Shown: piece by piece, positions 12,155 to 24,359 of the stretch
How the letters are laid out: each line of letters begins with the position of its first letter
Numbering within the stretch: the first letter of the stretch is position 1
Assembly (NCBI GenBank): GCA_963931865.1
Contig: OZ007516.1
Coordinates: forward strand, 8,983,615 to 9,047,614
Direction of reading: 5' to 3'
Length of the DNA stretch: 64,000 nt
Origin: Axinella damicornis
Taxonomy: Eukaryota; Porifera; Demospongiae; Axinellida; Axinellidae
Notes under the pieces: generated by a model
Told to the model about the DNA's origin: nothing
Seen by the model: the letters and a program-made list of their open reading frames with translations, nothing else
Database searches by the model: none
Position numbers and translations under genes: made by a program

Positions 12155-12582
12155 CAGGGGCGGCGGCACGTATTTTCGATTGGGTGGGGGGGCGCAAGCC
12201 GGTGGCGTAGCCTACGCACGCTGCCGAAGGCAGTGCATAGAGGCGCGTAGCGGCGATCAGTCCGCGCGAAGCGCGGAAACACTTATTCGCCTTAGTCATT
12301 TTTCAGTTATCAGGATGGGCTCTCGTGGCACCTTCGTGCTTTGTACTGCGCGTTCCAGATGTATGAGGATCGATGCTGCGCCAGATCAGCAACTCGATTC
12401 GCGTACATCACAAGGTTAGCCGAGTCAGCCTAGTACTAAGTATAGGGCAGCCGTTGGCTGTTTAATAGTAGCTAGCTAGGAGTTAGGGGGGGCGATGCCC
12501 CCCCCTAAATATTTTTCGAGGGGGCGCTTGCCCCCCTTGCCCCCCCCCCCCCCCCCCCCCCCCCCCCGTGCCGCCGCCCCTG
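12155..12582. mobile_element. hAT-like non-autonomous DNA transposon (MITE, 428 bp)
   Basis: Terminal inverted repeats CAGGGGCGGCGGCACG and CGTGCCGCCGCCCCTG are perfect over 16 bp. ATTAT flanks both sides (12150-12154, 12583-12587). Copy 2 of the host repeat shows the undisturbed site at 23358-23362. CAGGGGCGG ends are common among hAT elements, but the visible duplication is 5 bp rather than 8 bp, so the class is inferred. Inside there is GC-rich sequence, no intact gene and a 28-C run next to the right end. Confidence 0.85.
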
Positions 12583-12770
12583 ATTATGTCATTACTGCAT
12601 GAACTTCAAGACCCCTAAAGTTAGCTTTGAGAGTATAACCATTATAATATATTATTGAGCCCCTCCCACCTCCAGAACATTCGACCGTGCATGATTATAC
12701 AATCATGTAGAGTTACTTCAGATAGCTATACATTTTACTCCCGTATTTCCTTGCAGCAAATAGGTAAAGT

Positions 12771-12861
12771 TAGCCTCATTCCACGACTCCTCCCCAGCTT
12801 TTTGTCCCCGTTTTGTACAGTATGCGACAAAAAGCTGGGGAGGAGCCTGGGAACGAGGCTA
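12771..12861. mobile_element. hairpin MITE, TAGCCTCG family (copy 2)
   Basis: Begins TAGCCTCATTCCACG and ends GGGAACGAGGCTA, with inner arms CCCAGCTTTTTGTC and GACAAAAAGCTGGGG. GGTAAAGT lies on both sides. The same insertion is in the second repeat copy at 23547, so it predates that duplication. Confidence 0.85.
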
Positions 12862-13202
12862 GGTAAAGTCTTTAAAGTGCTCAAGTATCCTCTACCTGGT
12901 GCTACAGTAGCTATGGTAGCACGTGAAAGCATCTCCAGTTGTAGAGCTGCCCATTTATTGTCGTGTTGGAATGCTAAAAACAACAACTTTTGCTAATTGC
13001 TTGTATAGCGTGCAGTCCCCAATTATGGCCAGGCGTTTCTTCTACTATGTACGCATGCGTTCACTATACCCACGGGTCTGCATACATATACTTGCAACCA
13101 ACCTTTGTCCTTCTACAGGTAGCAACATCATTCCGTATCTGTGGGCGATCTGGGGCTCAGAACAGCAACAAGTGCTAAGGACAGGTAACTTACCATGTGT
13201 AT

Positions 13203-13203
<1 letters not shown>

Positions 13204-13239
<36 letters not shown>
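13204..13239. repeat. 36-G homopolymer
   Basis: A run of 36 G in repeat copy 1; the homologous place in copy 2 (24649-24679) has 31 G. Such runs are G-quadruplex candidates and prone to assembly error. Confidence 0.9.
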
Positions 13240-13242
<3 letters not shown>

Positions 13243-13393
13243 GTCGATCACTCACAATGCGTCAAATAATTTCCTCAAGCAAGTAGGCCATCATGGTCAC
13301 GTGCATGACTCATGAGAGTTTCTAGGATGAGTACCCGGACTCAAGTTTTTCGGAGTCCAGGACCGAAGCCAGAGGGTATACATAAAACAATGG

Positions 13394-13593
13394 NNNNNNN
13401 NNNNNNNNNNNNNNNNNNNNNNNNNNNNNNNNNNNNNNNNNNNNNNNNNNNNNNNNNNNNNNNNNNNNNNNNNNNNNNNNNNNNNNNNNNNNNNNNNNNN
13501 NNNNNNNNNNNNNNNNNNNNNNNNNNNNNNNNNNNNNNNNNNNNNNNNNNNNNNNNNNNNNNNNNNNNNNNNNNNNNNNNNNNNNNNNNNNNN
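13394..13593. other. assembly gap (200 N)
   Basis: Exactly 200 N, a common fixed scaffold-gap size, placed between the long repeat and a tandem array. The true length is unknown. Any ORF crossing it is meaningless. Confidence 0.99.
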
Positions 13594-13715
13594 GTACATG
13601 ATGTACCCGTATCCCAGGGTACATGATGTACCCGTATCCTAGGGTACATGATATATCATGTATCCCAGGGTACATCATGTACCCGTATCATACATCATGT
13701 ACAGATACTAGGGCA
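13594..13715. repeat. short-period tandem array at gap edge
   Basis: Units of about 25 bp built on GTACATGATGTACCCG and TATCCCAGG. The unit core GGGTACATGATGTACCC is itself palindromic. It begins directly at the N gap, so the array probably continues into it. Confidence 0.85.
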
Positions 13716-13920
13716 CTTGAGAGTTCCATGGCAACTGATCGTGAGTGTCAAAACTGTCAATCCATAATTGACAATTAGTGTGGACTCAGGTTAGGCACAG
13801 GCACATTCTGCTTCTAATTAACCCATGTGCATACGCAGCAGGGGTAGAGTGATCAGTTTGTCTGTCAGTCGGTCTGTCCGTCCAAGCGGTTTGAGCAGTG
13901 AAGGCCTTGTTGAAGGCATG

Positions 13921-15046
13921 CGATTCATACCCTGGGTTTCTAGAGTGTATGTGATTCGTATACTCTGGGTTTCTAGAGTGTATGTTATTCGTATTCTGGG
14001 TTTCTAGAGTGTATGTGATTCATACCCTGGGTTTCTAGGGTGCATGTGATTCGTACCCTGGGTTTCTAGATCGAGTGTATGTCATTCGTACCCTGGGTTT
14101 CTAGGGTGTGTGTGATTCGTATACTCTGGGTTTCTAGAGTGTATGTGATTCATACCCTGGGTTTCTAGAGTGTATGTGATTCGTATACTCTGGGTTTCTA
14201 GAGTGTATGTTATTCGTATTCTGGGTTTCTGGGTGTATGTGATTCATATCCTGGGTTTCTAGGGTGCATGTGATTCGTACCCTGGGTTTCTAGGGTGTGT
14301 GTGATTCGTATACTCTGGGTTTCTAGAGTGTATGTGATTCATACCCTGGGTTTCTAGAGTGTATGTGATTCGTATACTCTGGGTTTCTAGAGTGTATGTT
14401 ATTCGTATTCTGGGTTTCTGGGTGTATGTGATTCATATCCTGGGTTTCTAGGGTGCATGTGATTCGTACCCTGGGTTTCTAGGGTGTGTGTGATTCGTAC
14501 CCTGGGTGTATGTGATTGTACCCAGGGTTTCTAGAGTGTATGTGATTCATACCCTGGGGTGTATGTGATTTTTATGCTGGGTTTCTAGGGTGTATGTTAT
14601 ATGTACCCAGGGTTTCTAGGGTGTATGTGATTCGTACCCAGGATGTATGTGATTTGTACCTTGGGTTTCTAGATTTTATGTGATTCGTACCCTGGGTTTC
14701 TATTGTGTGTGTGATTCGTACCCTGGGTTTCTAGGGTGTATGTTATTCGTACACTGGATTTCTAGGGTGTATGTGATTCGTACCCTGGGTGTATGTGATT
14801 GTACCCAGGGTTTCTAGAGTGTATGTGATTCATACCCTTGGGTGTATGTGATTTTTATGCTGGGTTTCTAAGGTGTATGTTATTTGTACCCAGGGTTTCT
14901 AGGGTGTATGTGATTCGTACCCAGGATGTATGTGATTCGTACCCTGGGTTTCTAGATTTTATGTGATTCATACCCTGGGTTTCTATGGTGTGTGTGATTC
15001 GTACCCTGGGTTTCCAGGGTATATGTGATTCGTACACTGGATTTGG
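13921..15046. repeat. large minisatellite, ~31-bp unit with higher-order repeats
   Basis: More than 30 variants of a unit around TGTGATTCGTACCCTGGG and TTTCTAG. A block of about 189 bp (six units) starting GGGTGTGTGTGATTCG occurs at 14104 and again at 14293. A longer block with GGGTGTATGTGATTGTACCC occurs at about 14500 and 14785. Units vary by CATACCC/CGTACCC/CGTATAC. Not coding. Confidence 0.9.
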
Positions 15047-15138
15047 TAATGTAGGTAATACTGGTAATGTAGGTGACCTGCTATGAATGTAATTCAACTC
15101 TTGCCTTTCAAACATATCTCCCTCCCTTCATCCCACCT

Positions 15139-15219
15139 CAAGGCACTGCGTAACCTGAGTGAGGTGGAAATGGAATGTGAACTGTCGGAGATGAACATGG
15201 GCTTGAACTCTGTCAGACA
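15139..15219 (+). CDS. possible coiled-coil exon, unassigned
   Basis: Acceptor-like CACCTCAAG is followed by 27 open codons, ALRNLSEVEMECELSEMN then MGLNSVRH, and a GTAAGG donor at 15220. The peptide is heptad-like and charged, and somewhat reminiscent of formin FH2 helical regions, but I cannot assign it. No partner exon is seen nearby; purine-rich simple sequence follows (15220-15340). Confidence 0.3.
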
Positions 15220-15349
15220 TGTAAGGGAGGAAAAGAAGGGGGGAGGGGGTGATACCAAGAGAGAGAGAGGGGGGGTGGATGGGAGAGGGAGGGAAGTGGT
15301 AAGGGGATCGAGGAGAGAAAGGAAATGCGAGGGGAGAGGCTGCATTAGC

Positions 15350-16713
15350 AATTATGGTTGGTCAGGGTGAGACCTCATCTTCAACGGAGAGAATTTCACT
15401 GTTGAGCCTTTGGCAGAGCCATTATTGCCCCCGAAGCTTACTCTGAGGTGTCAAGTTCTGTACTATACTGATAAAAGTTGTGTAAATCCAAAGGTGGCCG
15501 GCCGTCCGGAAGGCCTGGGATATTATATTTTATTTATCACGTCATCAACTGACACCAGTGTCCACCAGGTGGACTGAGGGTAGGGTGGAGACCCAAATAA
15601 TTCGAAAGTGGATAAGTTGTGTCGCAGGAATGCAAAACGTACTGTGTTCAAACTGCACAATCAAACAGGTGATGGCGCAAAATGTGTGTGCAAAATGCAG
15701 AAACATGCTCAAAGTAGACGTTATGGTGAAAATGCGGAAATATTCTTACACTATGCTCAAAGGCAGAACATTCATAAATTGTTTTACATGTGTGCAACAA
15801 CATGGGTGTAGATACTGTAGAAACACTATGCTCAAGTTCTGCTCAGCAAAAAATGCTGTTCTGATTTGTGTCGTTGGGTATTATTGCAGAGGGTTCACCA
15901 TCCTTTTTCTGTTCAGTTCCCCTCTAGCTGCATAGCACGGCCATAGCATAACAACGCGAAGGTACTTGATTGATTCGTTCACTTCACCGTTTGACTGATA
16001 TCCAAGATCGCACAGCCTGTTAAGATGCAAGTTTAAAACGCAAGCACAAAATTCATACCATAAAACAATATGCTGTTTACTATGCCAGGTAAATTGAATG
16101 TACGTCACACTCAGTGACACATTGAAGTGCTACGTGGGATGCAGTTAAAAGGTCAGAAGGCAGAATATATCTAGACCAGACCAATTCAATAAGCAGTTGT
16201 CCAGTACTTTAGTATACTTTGGCCGGTTAGACCACTGTGGTTTTCGGTTCCTGTTGTAGTTACTCGTGTGTAGCGAGTGCTACTTGTATGCACCACGTCA
16301 ACAAACGAGTGCTTAGTTACTCTGTGGAAGTTAGTGTGAATCGCTGGCAATGTAGCGCCTCTGCTGTGTGACAGTAAAGTAGCTGCAAGTCAGTTGTGGT
16401 TGACGATAATGGACACTCTCTGTTGCTGCAAGGATCCAGCAGGTTGTTACTGAGTCGGTCCATCTACCATTGGAGGATAAAGTCCTGTACAGCCATCCCT
16501 AATTGAGCATGGCACTGTGGGCCCATCTGCTTGTACCAGTAAAGAAGGCTGCTATATAATACCCAGGGCATGGATACATAATATTATGGCTTGTGGTAGC
16601 ATGTACAGCGCTAACAGGGCTGTCAACCATGGCACAAGCAATAAGCTATGCAGCCATGGCTTTGTGCAAGTTAGCTAGTTAACACGACTATATTTTCATT
16701 TCTCTCTGCACAG
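15350..16713. other. non-coding stretch before the MFSD8-like gene
   Basis: I find no recognisable exon. An open frame at 15558-15935 has cysteines but no known pattern and no clear splice support. The last part could hold the promoter and 5' UTR of the gene starting at 16722. Confidence 0.4.
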
Positions 16714-16721
16714 TGAAAGAG

Positions 16722-19700
16722 ATGTGGAGACTGAGGTTAAACTGGCTCTTCCTTATTCTGAGTTCTGTCCTTGTTGCCACGAATATAAGTTCTGTGATAT
16801 CTTTTCATCAATTTGTTACTAATCCCACATCTGACAAGATCAACACCACAGTGTCAAAGGTGTGTATGTCTGTGTGACTGTGTGTGTCTGTGTGACTGTG
16901 TGTGGGTGACTGGGTGTGTGTGACTGTGTGTGGGGTGTGTGTGGGTGACTGTGTGTCTGTGTGACTGTGTGTGTGGGTGACTGTGTGTGTGACTGTGTGT
17001 ACCGCCCTTCAAGAGCTAGCTGTAGCAGAATATGGCAGAGCGGAAGTTTGTGAAGAAATGCTCTTAAGTAGATGATAGTATGTCTTGTGATGATGGGCTT
17101 GTTGACGTAGTTTGCTAGACTAGTGAGTAGGAATGTTTGTTGGGCTGCTGAAGCACCCGAAGGCCAGCCTGGATGATGATTGGCTTCCCACATTTCCAGG
17201 CATTGTCGATGTCAAGCAGAGGGAGCAGTTTGGTGCATGAAGCTTGTTTACACTTGGATGTTGTTCATGCATACTGTTACATGCACCTGTCAACGTGGTT
17301 CAGACATCTGTTATACAAGGGATAAGTAACAAGTGGCTCATTAATTAAGTTGACAATAGCCACCAGTAGCTACGGTTGGTCCGGTTTCTGTTGGCAGTGT
17401 GCCTGGCAGACCAGTTGGCAGATATGTACAAGCTTCAAGATCAGTACGAAGATGGCTGCGAGTCTTGACAAACCCCATCATTCCAAGGACGTAGCGTTAA
17501 AGCGAACATTTGGGCCTTGCTCTGACATACTGACGGCTATAGCTGAATAGAAATACATGTGCAGCGAGCACCGAGTGAAACAGGTGCTGTTGTTAGCAGG
17601 CACTATGGCAAAGTTAGTAAGTTTACAGCGGGACATCCAACTCGCATCAGATACGATCCCAGAAAGCCTGAAAGCGAAAGTTCTCCTGGCCCTATCCCCT
17701 CCTAGTGGGTGCTCTTTGTGCTCTTTATTAGGCAGCGCCTGCATTTGGCGATGAGTGTCGTTCAACCTGACCTCTTCAAATCTCAAGGTTATGGCCCTGT
17801 TGACAAGACTGATGTACTGTTATTGTGAGATGCAGTCACTTGGTTATCAGCGGCACTGAAATGCCAAACCAATAATATTATGAATTGTTGCTAAGCTACC
17901 AGGACCTTATGTGTGGTGAAGTCATGGATTGTCACACATGGTTCCACTTGTGTACTGGCTACCTCAATCGTGCGTATATATGTGGTACAATAATTATCGC
18001 TTTGGTCCATCCTAGCTTGAGCCTGGTCTTGGACTCACAGAACAGCTCTACTCTGCAACCATCACACTGTTCTACAGTGGTGAATTCATCGGAGCCATTG
18101 CCGCTGGGTTTCTGGTCCAGATTGTACCGTACTGGTATATCACTTTGTCCAGCCTCCTTATCTACACTCTTAGCTGCGTGATGTATGCCTTGACTACCAT
18201 GGGATGGCTACTGATGTTGAGTAGACTACTTTCTGGGGGATTCATTGGAGTCATCTTGACACTAGCACTGGCCTATTTCGGGCACACTAATGATGCGTAT
18301 GTAATGGCATTGAAAGAGTTGGGAAAGAAAAGAAAGGATACCGACGTGCAGGTGAAGGACTTCCTGGTTGCTCTCCACTCACTTGGAATGGGTTTTGGAT
18401 TCTTTATTCGAACTGGTGAGAGTGCACACATTATACCTTGCCAGTATGTAACTGCCTACCATATCACACCATTCATCTTGCTCAATCCACAGGAGTGACT
18501 ATGATTTTCTCCCGGTTTGACATCAGCCAGTTCAGGAGCATAGCATGGTTCAATACGGCAACTGGTTTGGCTACAGTTGGTGATGTTCCACGGAGAGAGC
18601 GGGTGCAGAAAGCCCCCACAGCTTGGTCAGTGATTTTATGACATGTGCAGACCTCAGCAAGCCACAATGATCTGGATCAATGTGCTTGTATCCTTTCATG
18701 GGGCTTTTCCGACTGGCAAAATAATAACTTTTGTTACCAGAATCTTCCCACTTGTTTATATCTGCTACGCAACCAAAATTCATAATGTAATTGCCAACAC
18801 TTAACTTGACACACATCTATACTTGTCCACAGCAATTGACTTAGTCTAGTAGTGAATCCAATGCCATGTGCAACGTACAGTTATCCAGTGGGCAAACACC
18901 TTAATCATTGTGAAGGTCGTGGTCGTTTTGGTCCTTGCTGCACCAGCGCACAGTCTTTTGACTGTAACCTATGGTGTTGTTCAACCCTATTCTGGGAGAT
19001 TCCTTTGGATTCAGTGAGAGAGAGAGCAGCTATGCATTCTTTGCACTGACAGCAGCACAAATTGCCGGAGCACTGATAACATAGGTCACCTGATTTTGCT
19101 TGTATATCGAACACTATTATATGGTGATTCAATTCCATGTACACGCATGGACATGGACAAGCTTGGATACATGCACAGCATACTTTGATCACACAAATGA
19201 GTATCTTAGTCTGAAGGGACAATAGCTTGGTCACCAGCGCTGATTAGGCATTTGAAGGTTGCTATGCCGACGTTCCATCTTATATCCTGTAGGATTCTTC
19301 TACAAACTTTGAAGCTCAGCGGTTGCATCATTGCCATCATTGGAGGGATCATTCTATCATTGCGTTCACACTACTAGCAGACTGGCAGTCAATTCCGTAC
19401 GACTCTTGCACAGAGCATATATCCTATTCCATCACCCAGAGTTGGTCACCATGTACAAGCAAGAGATCAAGGATGTATCAAATTCTCTTTGAGGACTTGA
19501 TCTAATGCCAGAGCATTATGGAACAGAAGTACAGAATTACCCATCTTACACTGGCAGCTAATAGAAATTGTTGGAACCGAAGTGTATCATTTAGCAGCTA
19601 GTAAATGTGAAGCACGCCACGTATCCGCTGGTTGTCACTGGATCCCGACTTCATCAGTAACAGAACTGCACAGACTGTCAGCCAATATGCCGAAGTGTAT

Positions 19701-21630
19701 ACAGAACACTCAATTTCATTCAATTCAGCATTGGTGCAGTGTTTCTGCTAATTGCCCACCCAACTATATCGGTATCCATGACGAACATCATCACTGATGT
19801 CACCCACAGACAGCTGCGTGTAAGCCATCTCTGCCCACCTGCTAATTTTTGTGTCATGATTGGCTGTAGCATGCTGTGTAAGTGTTCATAGATACACAGT
19901 CTCCTGATAATAGATGTGCTGTTTACATGTGGTTGTGTCAATGCCTATTGTAACAATTAACTCAATTTAATATGTGAGTTACAAATTCGTATAATATAAT
20001 AAGTACTGGTCAAAATCATTATAGCACCCTCTCATGTTGTTTGTACTATAGTGGATTGATTCCTTGGGTCTGTTTCTCTAGGGTGTGGTTCTTGGCTTTG
20101 CGTTTGCTTCAGGAGCCATTTCTAAGATCATCAGTCCTCTTTGGAGTGAGTAATAATTACATGATTATGCACGTCCAATTGTGAAGTGTAGTGTTATTTG
20201 TCCCAGATCCGTCACTATTATTTTATTTCTTTTGCGGATTTGGAAAAAAATAAGTTTTGAACCCACAAACAATAATTTAGCAATACGTGCATGATGTCAC
20301 ATTAATTGGAGACGGCCATAAGCTAGCCACCTATGATCAGAAGTGACCTTGGAAGGAGGCTAGCTTTACATTCATAGGCAGCTAGCTTTATAGTACGAAT
20401 CATAGTCTGTTGACGAGGTGAGAGCAAGAGTTGAGGCATCATTCTGAAAATTTCTACATGTACCTGCTTCATTAGCCAGCAGACTGAGTGTGGTTGCCAC
20501 TTGAATGGGCTCTGAGAACCGGTACTACAACAGCTCTGATAGTTAAAAGAAACGCTAAAATGCAAATCCAGAGCATGCCCAATTCACTATAATGACTAGA
20601 GGTGTTCATGGAACACATACCGTTTACAGGCAGCTATAAATGACGTGATATCTCTGCCGATGCACATCAAACACATCGTGTATGGCCATAGCCAAGGTGT
20701 GGGAGTGACCGCTTGCCGTATATATATACAACAACTTTCTGATTGTGAAGCTGAAGAGGAAATAGCTGGGAAAAAGACTGAAGCAATAGTCATAACGTCT
20801 GTGAAGCATATAAATGGTGGGATGAGACTGTCAGCATGAAGTTCCCAAATTCAGTGCAGTATATTTCCAGTAGGAGCCAGTGTTACGAAAAGACATGCCA
20901 ATTTAGTGTGCCATTTGTGCTAAATGATCACATTGCACTAGGCCTAGGAAAAGTAGGAAATAGCTGAAATACTGACAGCGAAACGAAGTGTCTTGACTTC
21001 ATTCAGGTACACACAGTTATTTTGCTATCTGCTATTTCTTGACTCCCTTTCAAAGGTTATTGAGGGCAAGATATTCCAATCTTTTTTGACAGACAACAGA
21101 TTGACAAAACCGATTGCTTAACCCCACTTTGCTCATGTGCACGTGGGGTAATTAGTATACCCACAAATAATAGTGACCTGAAGGTAGTCCTTGTATTGTG
21201 GCAGTAGTATAGTGGCCAGCTGCAGCCTGAGCTGTTTATCAATTAGCATTTTGTGTATTGCTGTGACTATTTACACACCTATAGGACTTGGTACTAGCTA
21301 TATAGCTATGGCTAGCTGTAGGTAAAATGTGACCATGCAGGGACAGTTACTGCAAGTTGACAAGAGCCTGTACGCTAGCTAGCTACATCCGATGATTATA
21401 CATTTCCCCTGAATGATTATGAACACAATGTCATGTATGCATTCATGTACACGCACAGTGGATGCCGCATGAGGGTACGAAGAAACGCTCTTAATTTCCT
21501 GCCCATGGCCATCATGCTGGGGATAAATCTGTTGCTCCTACTGGGATTTGTCGTAGTGTACCCTCAAATGGGTAAGAGAGAGAGAGAAGACCGGAAAACT
21601 GAAGACAGCCGTCATGAATTGGAGCAATGA
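16722..21630 (+). pseudogene. MFSD8-like major facilitator transporter with several frame breaks
   Basis: Readable exons: 16722-16859 (MWRLRLNWLF, TM1), 18016-18415, 18493-18579, 18881-about 19078, 19293-about 19500, about 19670-19819, 20082-20145, and a last exon ending TGA at 21628. The second exon has GLTEQLYSATITLFYSGEF and LMLSRLLSGGFIGV, typical of MFSD8/CLN7-like lysosomal-membrane MFS proteins. FTLLADWQSIPYD and NIITDVTHRQLR fit the second half, and the C-terminus has PMAIMLGINLLLLLGF then a charged tail. Phases agree up to exon 4. Breaks then occur within exon 4 (TYGVV to FNPILGDSFGF, about 18987), at a TAG at that exon's donor, and twice within exon 5 (about 19356 and 19425); the last junction also does not fit. 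It probably does not encode a full protein. Vertebrate MFSD8 is lysosomal; the role here is inferred by similarity. Confidence 0.75.
16860..17000. repeat. GT-rich simple repeat in first intron
   Basis: Imperfect (GT)n with GACTGTGTGT variants directly after the first donor of the MFSD8-like gene. The remaining first intron (17001-18015) holds no exon I can support. Confidence 0.8.
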
Positions 21631-22801
21631 ACTGGAGCAATGAAGTGTAGTTACAGTGTACAATGACTACTGTGTGCATGTGACTCATGTAAGTCAAGTG
21701 TACATGTACAGTACAAGCTTGCACAGTGCACGCAATGACACGTTTCAGTACAAAATTAGCTTTTACAGCCTGCATGGCATGAAGTCTGCAACCATGTTAC
21801 ATATTGTGCATTTGCTGCTTTGTACGGTGGATCCATGGAGGTGGAGATTCACCAAATGCTATCCCATGCAGTCACTGTCAATTAAGTTGCACTAAAGACC
21901 TGTATAGCTATGGCATGCTATTATTCAACACAGCTCCTCAATTCTTAATTTTAGGTAAGAATTGAGCACTTCAGGTTAAGATTATTCAGGGAGGTCTCCT
22001 GCTTTCTGACCAGAATCCAGACCATGTGCAGTAAGAACTTGGAACCAATTTCCTGGGGTATCGATTGCGAGGTCATGAAGCAATAGCTATATTATTTAGA
22101 ACTGATGTTGATCCCTGGCCTTGTCGCTACCATGACAAATAGGCTGCATCTCATGGATTGGATTTCAGTTTGATTTCATCTGCAGTCGGCATAACTGCAT
22201 GCGCAGATGCGAAGCTCATACATTGTAGCTACAAATCTATGGGAAGTTTGGAAGGCAATGTATGCAGTCCTCATTGTGACCTCCAATTTAGGGTTGCTGC
22301 CAATCTGGAATGACAAGGTATATTATAGCCCGACACCGCCCCCATTGGAATGCAATTAGTTGTGCAAACGCTGCTGTCGGAAAATTCGCCGCCAGGAAAA
22401 TTGTCAACGAAATTTCCTAGGATATACGGTCGCTCTAGTACAACGGAGCGACCGTATTTCAGTAAAATTCGTCACTCACAGTGTTGAGTTACGTGCAAGC
22501 ATAAACGCTTCTGCATCACTGAGATGCACCAAGGACAATATGCATAATATAGTTCAACCTAACTTAATTTATACCTATAGCTGTTTACTCACGATACACG
22601 GGGAGAAAGTGTGAGCTGGAATTCGATCTGGACTTCACCATAACCAAACTGCCAGGATCTAGAGTCAACTTGCTGAAGCACTTCAATTTCGAGTCCCCGA
22701 TGCAATTTGTTCAGAAAAGCAGGGATATGAATCCAGTACAAGGCAGTTTGAGATGTGACAGGAATACAGCAGAGAACATGGTGGTGCAAGACCTCTCCAC
22801 T
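21631..22801. other. intergenic, no gene recognised
   Basis: No coding exon is supportable. A perfect 12-bp-stem hairpin lies at 22421-22456 (ATACGGTCGCTC and GAGCGACCGTAT, 12 bp loop). It could be a small element or a structured RNA, but nothing else supports either. Confidence 0.45.
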
Positions 22802-23546
22802 CTGCAAGACCTCTTCACTCACTATAGTGAACTGCAATTATCAATATTCTAAGAATGCTATAAAATCCTGAAAATATGACTTGATGAGCTACCTGGGGGA
22901 AATAAATATTACGAGTAAAATAAGCTAGCTAGGAGAATAACTTCAACTAGCATTAGGACCCCTTTTCGTACGGTGTGAACATAGATGTATTGGCAGTTTT
23001 CTATCAAGGCGAACAAACAATAGCAGCCATTCAGTTGTCACTGAGCCACGTTTCTTCAGTGCAGGTTGTACCAAGACTATGTACTTACCATAGTTAGGGG
23101 TAGTACAGTAAAGAATTCTGATTGTATCTATGGCAACGAATTCTGGGATTGTACAATGAAAAATTCTGGGATTGTAAAATAGATAGTATGTGTAGGCTTG
23201 CAATGAACATGCAGATATTTGGCAAGAGCTTGCACCCTTCACAGCTAGCAGGTCGAAGTTCAGACCTCTTGACTCTCCTTGTAGCAATTCCTCCACTGTT
23301 ATCTGTGAAAGGGTTATTCTTTATACACAATAGCAGATGTGCAGCAGGCCAGATGTTCATTATGGTCATTACTGCATGAACTTCAAGACCCCTAAAGTTA
23401 GCTTTGAGAGTATAACCACATAGTATATTATTGAGCCCCTCCCACCTCCAGAACATTCGGCCGTGCATGATCATACAATCATGTAGAGTTACTTCAGATA
23501 GCTATACATTTTACTCCCATATTTCCTTGCAGCAAATAGGTAAAGT

Positions 23547-23638
23547 TAGCCTCATTCTATGACTCCTCCCCAGCTTTTCGTCCCCGTTTTTGTACAGTAT
23601 GCGACAAAAAGCTGGGGAGGAGCCTGGGAACGAGGCTA
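23547..23638. mobile_element. hairpin MITE, TAGCCTCG family (copy 3)
   Basis: Same insertion as the one at 12771, inherited through duplication of the host repeat, with flanking GGTAA(A)GT. A few bases differ from copy 2. Confidence 0.85.
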
Positions 23639-23710
23639 GGTAACGTCTAGTGCTCGAGTATCCTCTACCTGGTGCTACAGTAGCTATGGTATATGCACGT
23701 GAAGTTGTAG

Positions 23711-24359
23711 CAGACCTGTCAACCTTGGCCAGGTAAAAATCTGGGGAATTTAGAATTACCAGTAGCAAAAACCTGGAGATTGGTGTCCAAAACCTGGAGA
23801 TCGCGTCCAACCATAGTAGGTGACCTTCTCATTATGTTAACAGAACAACATAATTGTATTGTGCATTTGCAACATCCATTACAGAGACTCAAAATGCGAC
23901 TTACTATGTTAGGTCTTAGCTATTTCCCTATTGTACATTGTTGTTGCCTTTTTCGATGTACTAAGCAGAGTTGAATCTGGACTCCACCTAAAACATAATT
24001 ATGGTGTAGTCATGGCTCTGATCCACTTCCGATCCTGAGATGCAGTCAAAAAAGAGTTAGCTAACCGAGAAGGCTTATTGATAGCGCTGAGTTTGCTCAC
24101 AAAAACTGATTATGGGTTTTAGTTTTGGTGCTTCATGAATATAGACTTACTATGCATAATCAGGACTATGAATACGTAAGATAGGCTTCCGCTGTCTGTG
24201 TTCACAGTGTGGCTTCCCTCTCTGCGCGTGCGAAGAACAAGATAGGATTGGTCATAGGATTGCCGGTTGCTTCTTACTTCCAAAGCAAAACCGGGGGACC
24301 GGGGGAATGTGCGCCAAACCGGGGGTCTCACGGGCAAACCGTGAGAGTCGACAGGTCTG
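23711..24359. mobile_element. DNA transposon-like insertion, 649 bp
   Basis: Ends CAGACCTGTC and GACAGGTCTG are perfect 10 bp inverted repeats. TTGTAG flanks both sides (23705-23710 and 24360-24365). Copy 1 shows the joined flanks without the insert (AGTTGTAGAGCTGCCC near 12938). The inside contains repeated CCTGGAGAT and ACCGGGGG motifs and no intact gene. The family is not identified. Confidence 0.8.

Larger units (their letters stand above)
11549..13393. repeat. long direct repeat, copy 1
   Basis: Nearly identical to 22802-24840 in the same orientation, starting CTGCAAGACCTCTTCACTCA and running to AAACAATGG at the edge of the N gap. It holds two nested elements (12155-12582 and 12771-12861) and a 36-G run. 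Copy 2 lacks the first of these. Short antisense and sense ORFs in it are shared by both copies but resemble no known protein. Its ends are not inverted repeats, so the class is unknown. Confidence 0.9.

Noticed and set aside
11948..12419. Frames within the long direct repeat and hAT-like MITE as genes
   Set aside because: They run across a transposon boundary or are interrupted in the duplicate copy.
13297..13678. Open frames across the gap
   Set aside because: They consist mainly of N codons and have no meaning.
13921..15046. Possible CRISPR-like array of regular repeats
   Set aside because: Repeat units are contiguous and degenerate, without unique spacers, in eukaryotic DNA; it is a minisatellite.
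15558..15935. Cysteine-containing 125-codon frame as a zinc-finger gene
   Set aside because: Cysteine spacing fits no family I know, and there is no splice or neighbour support.
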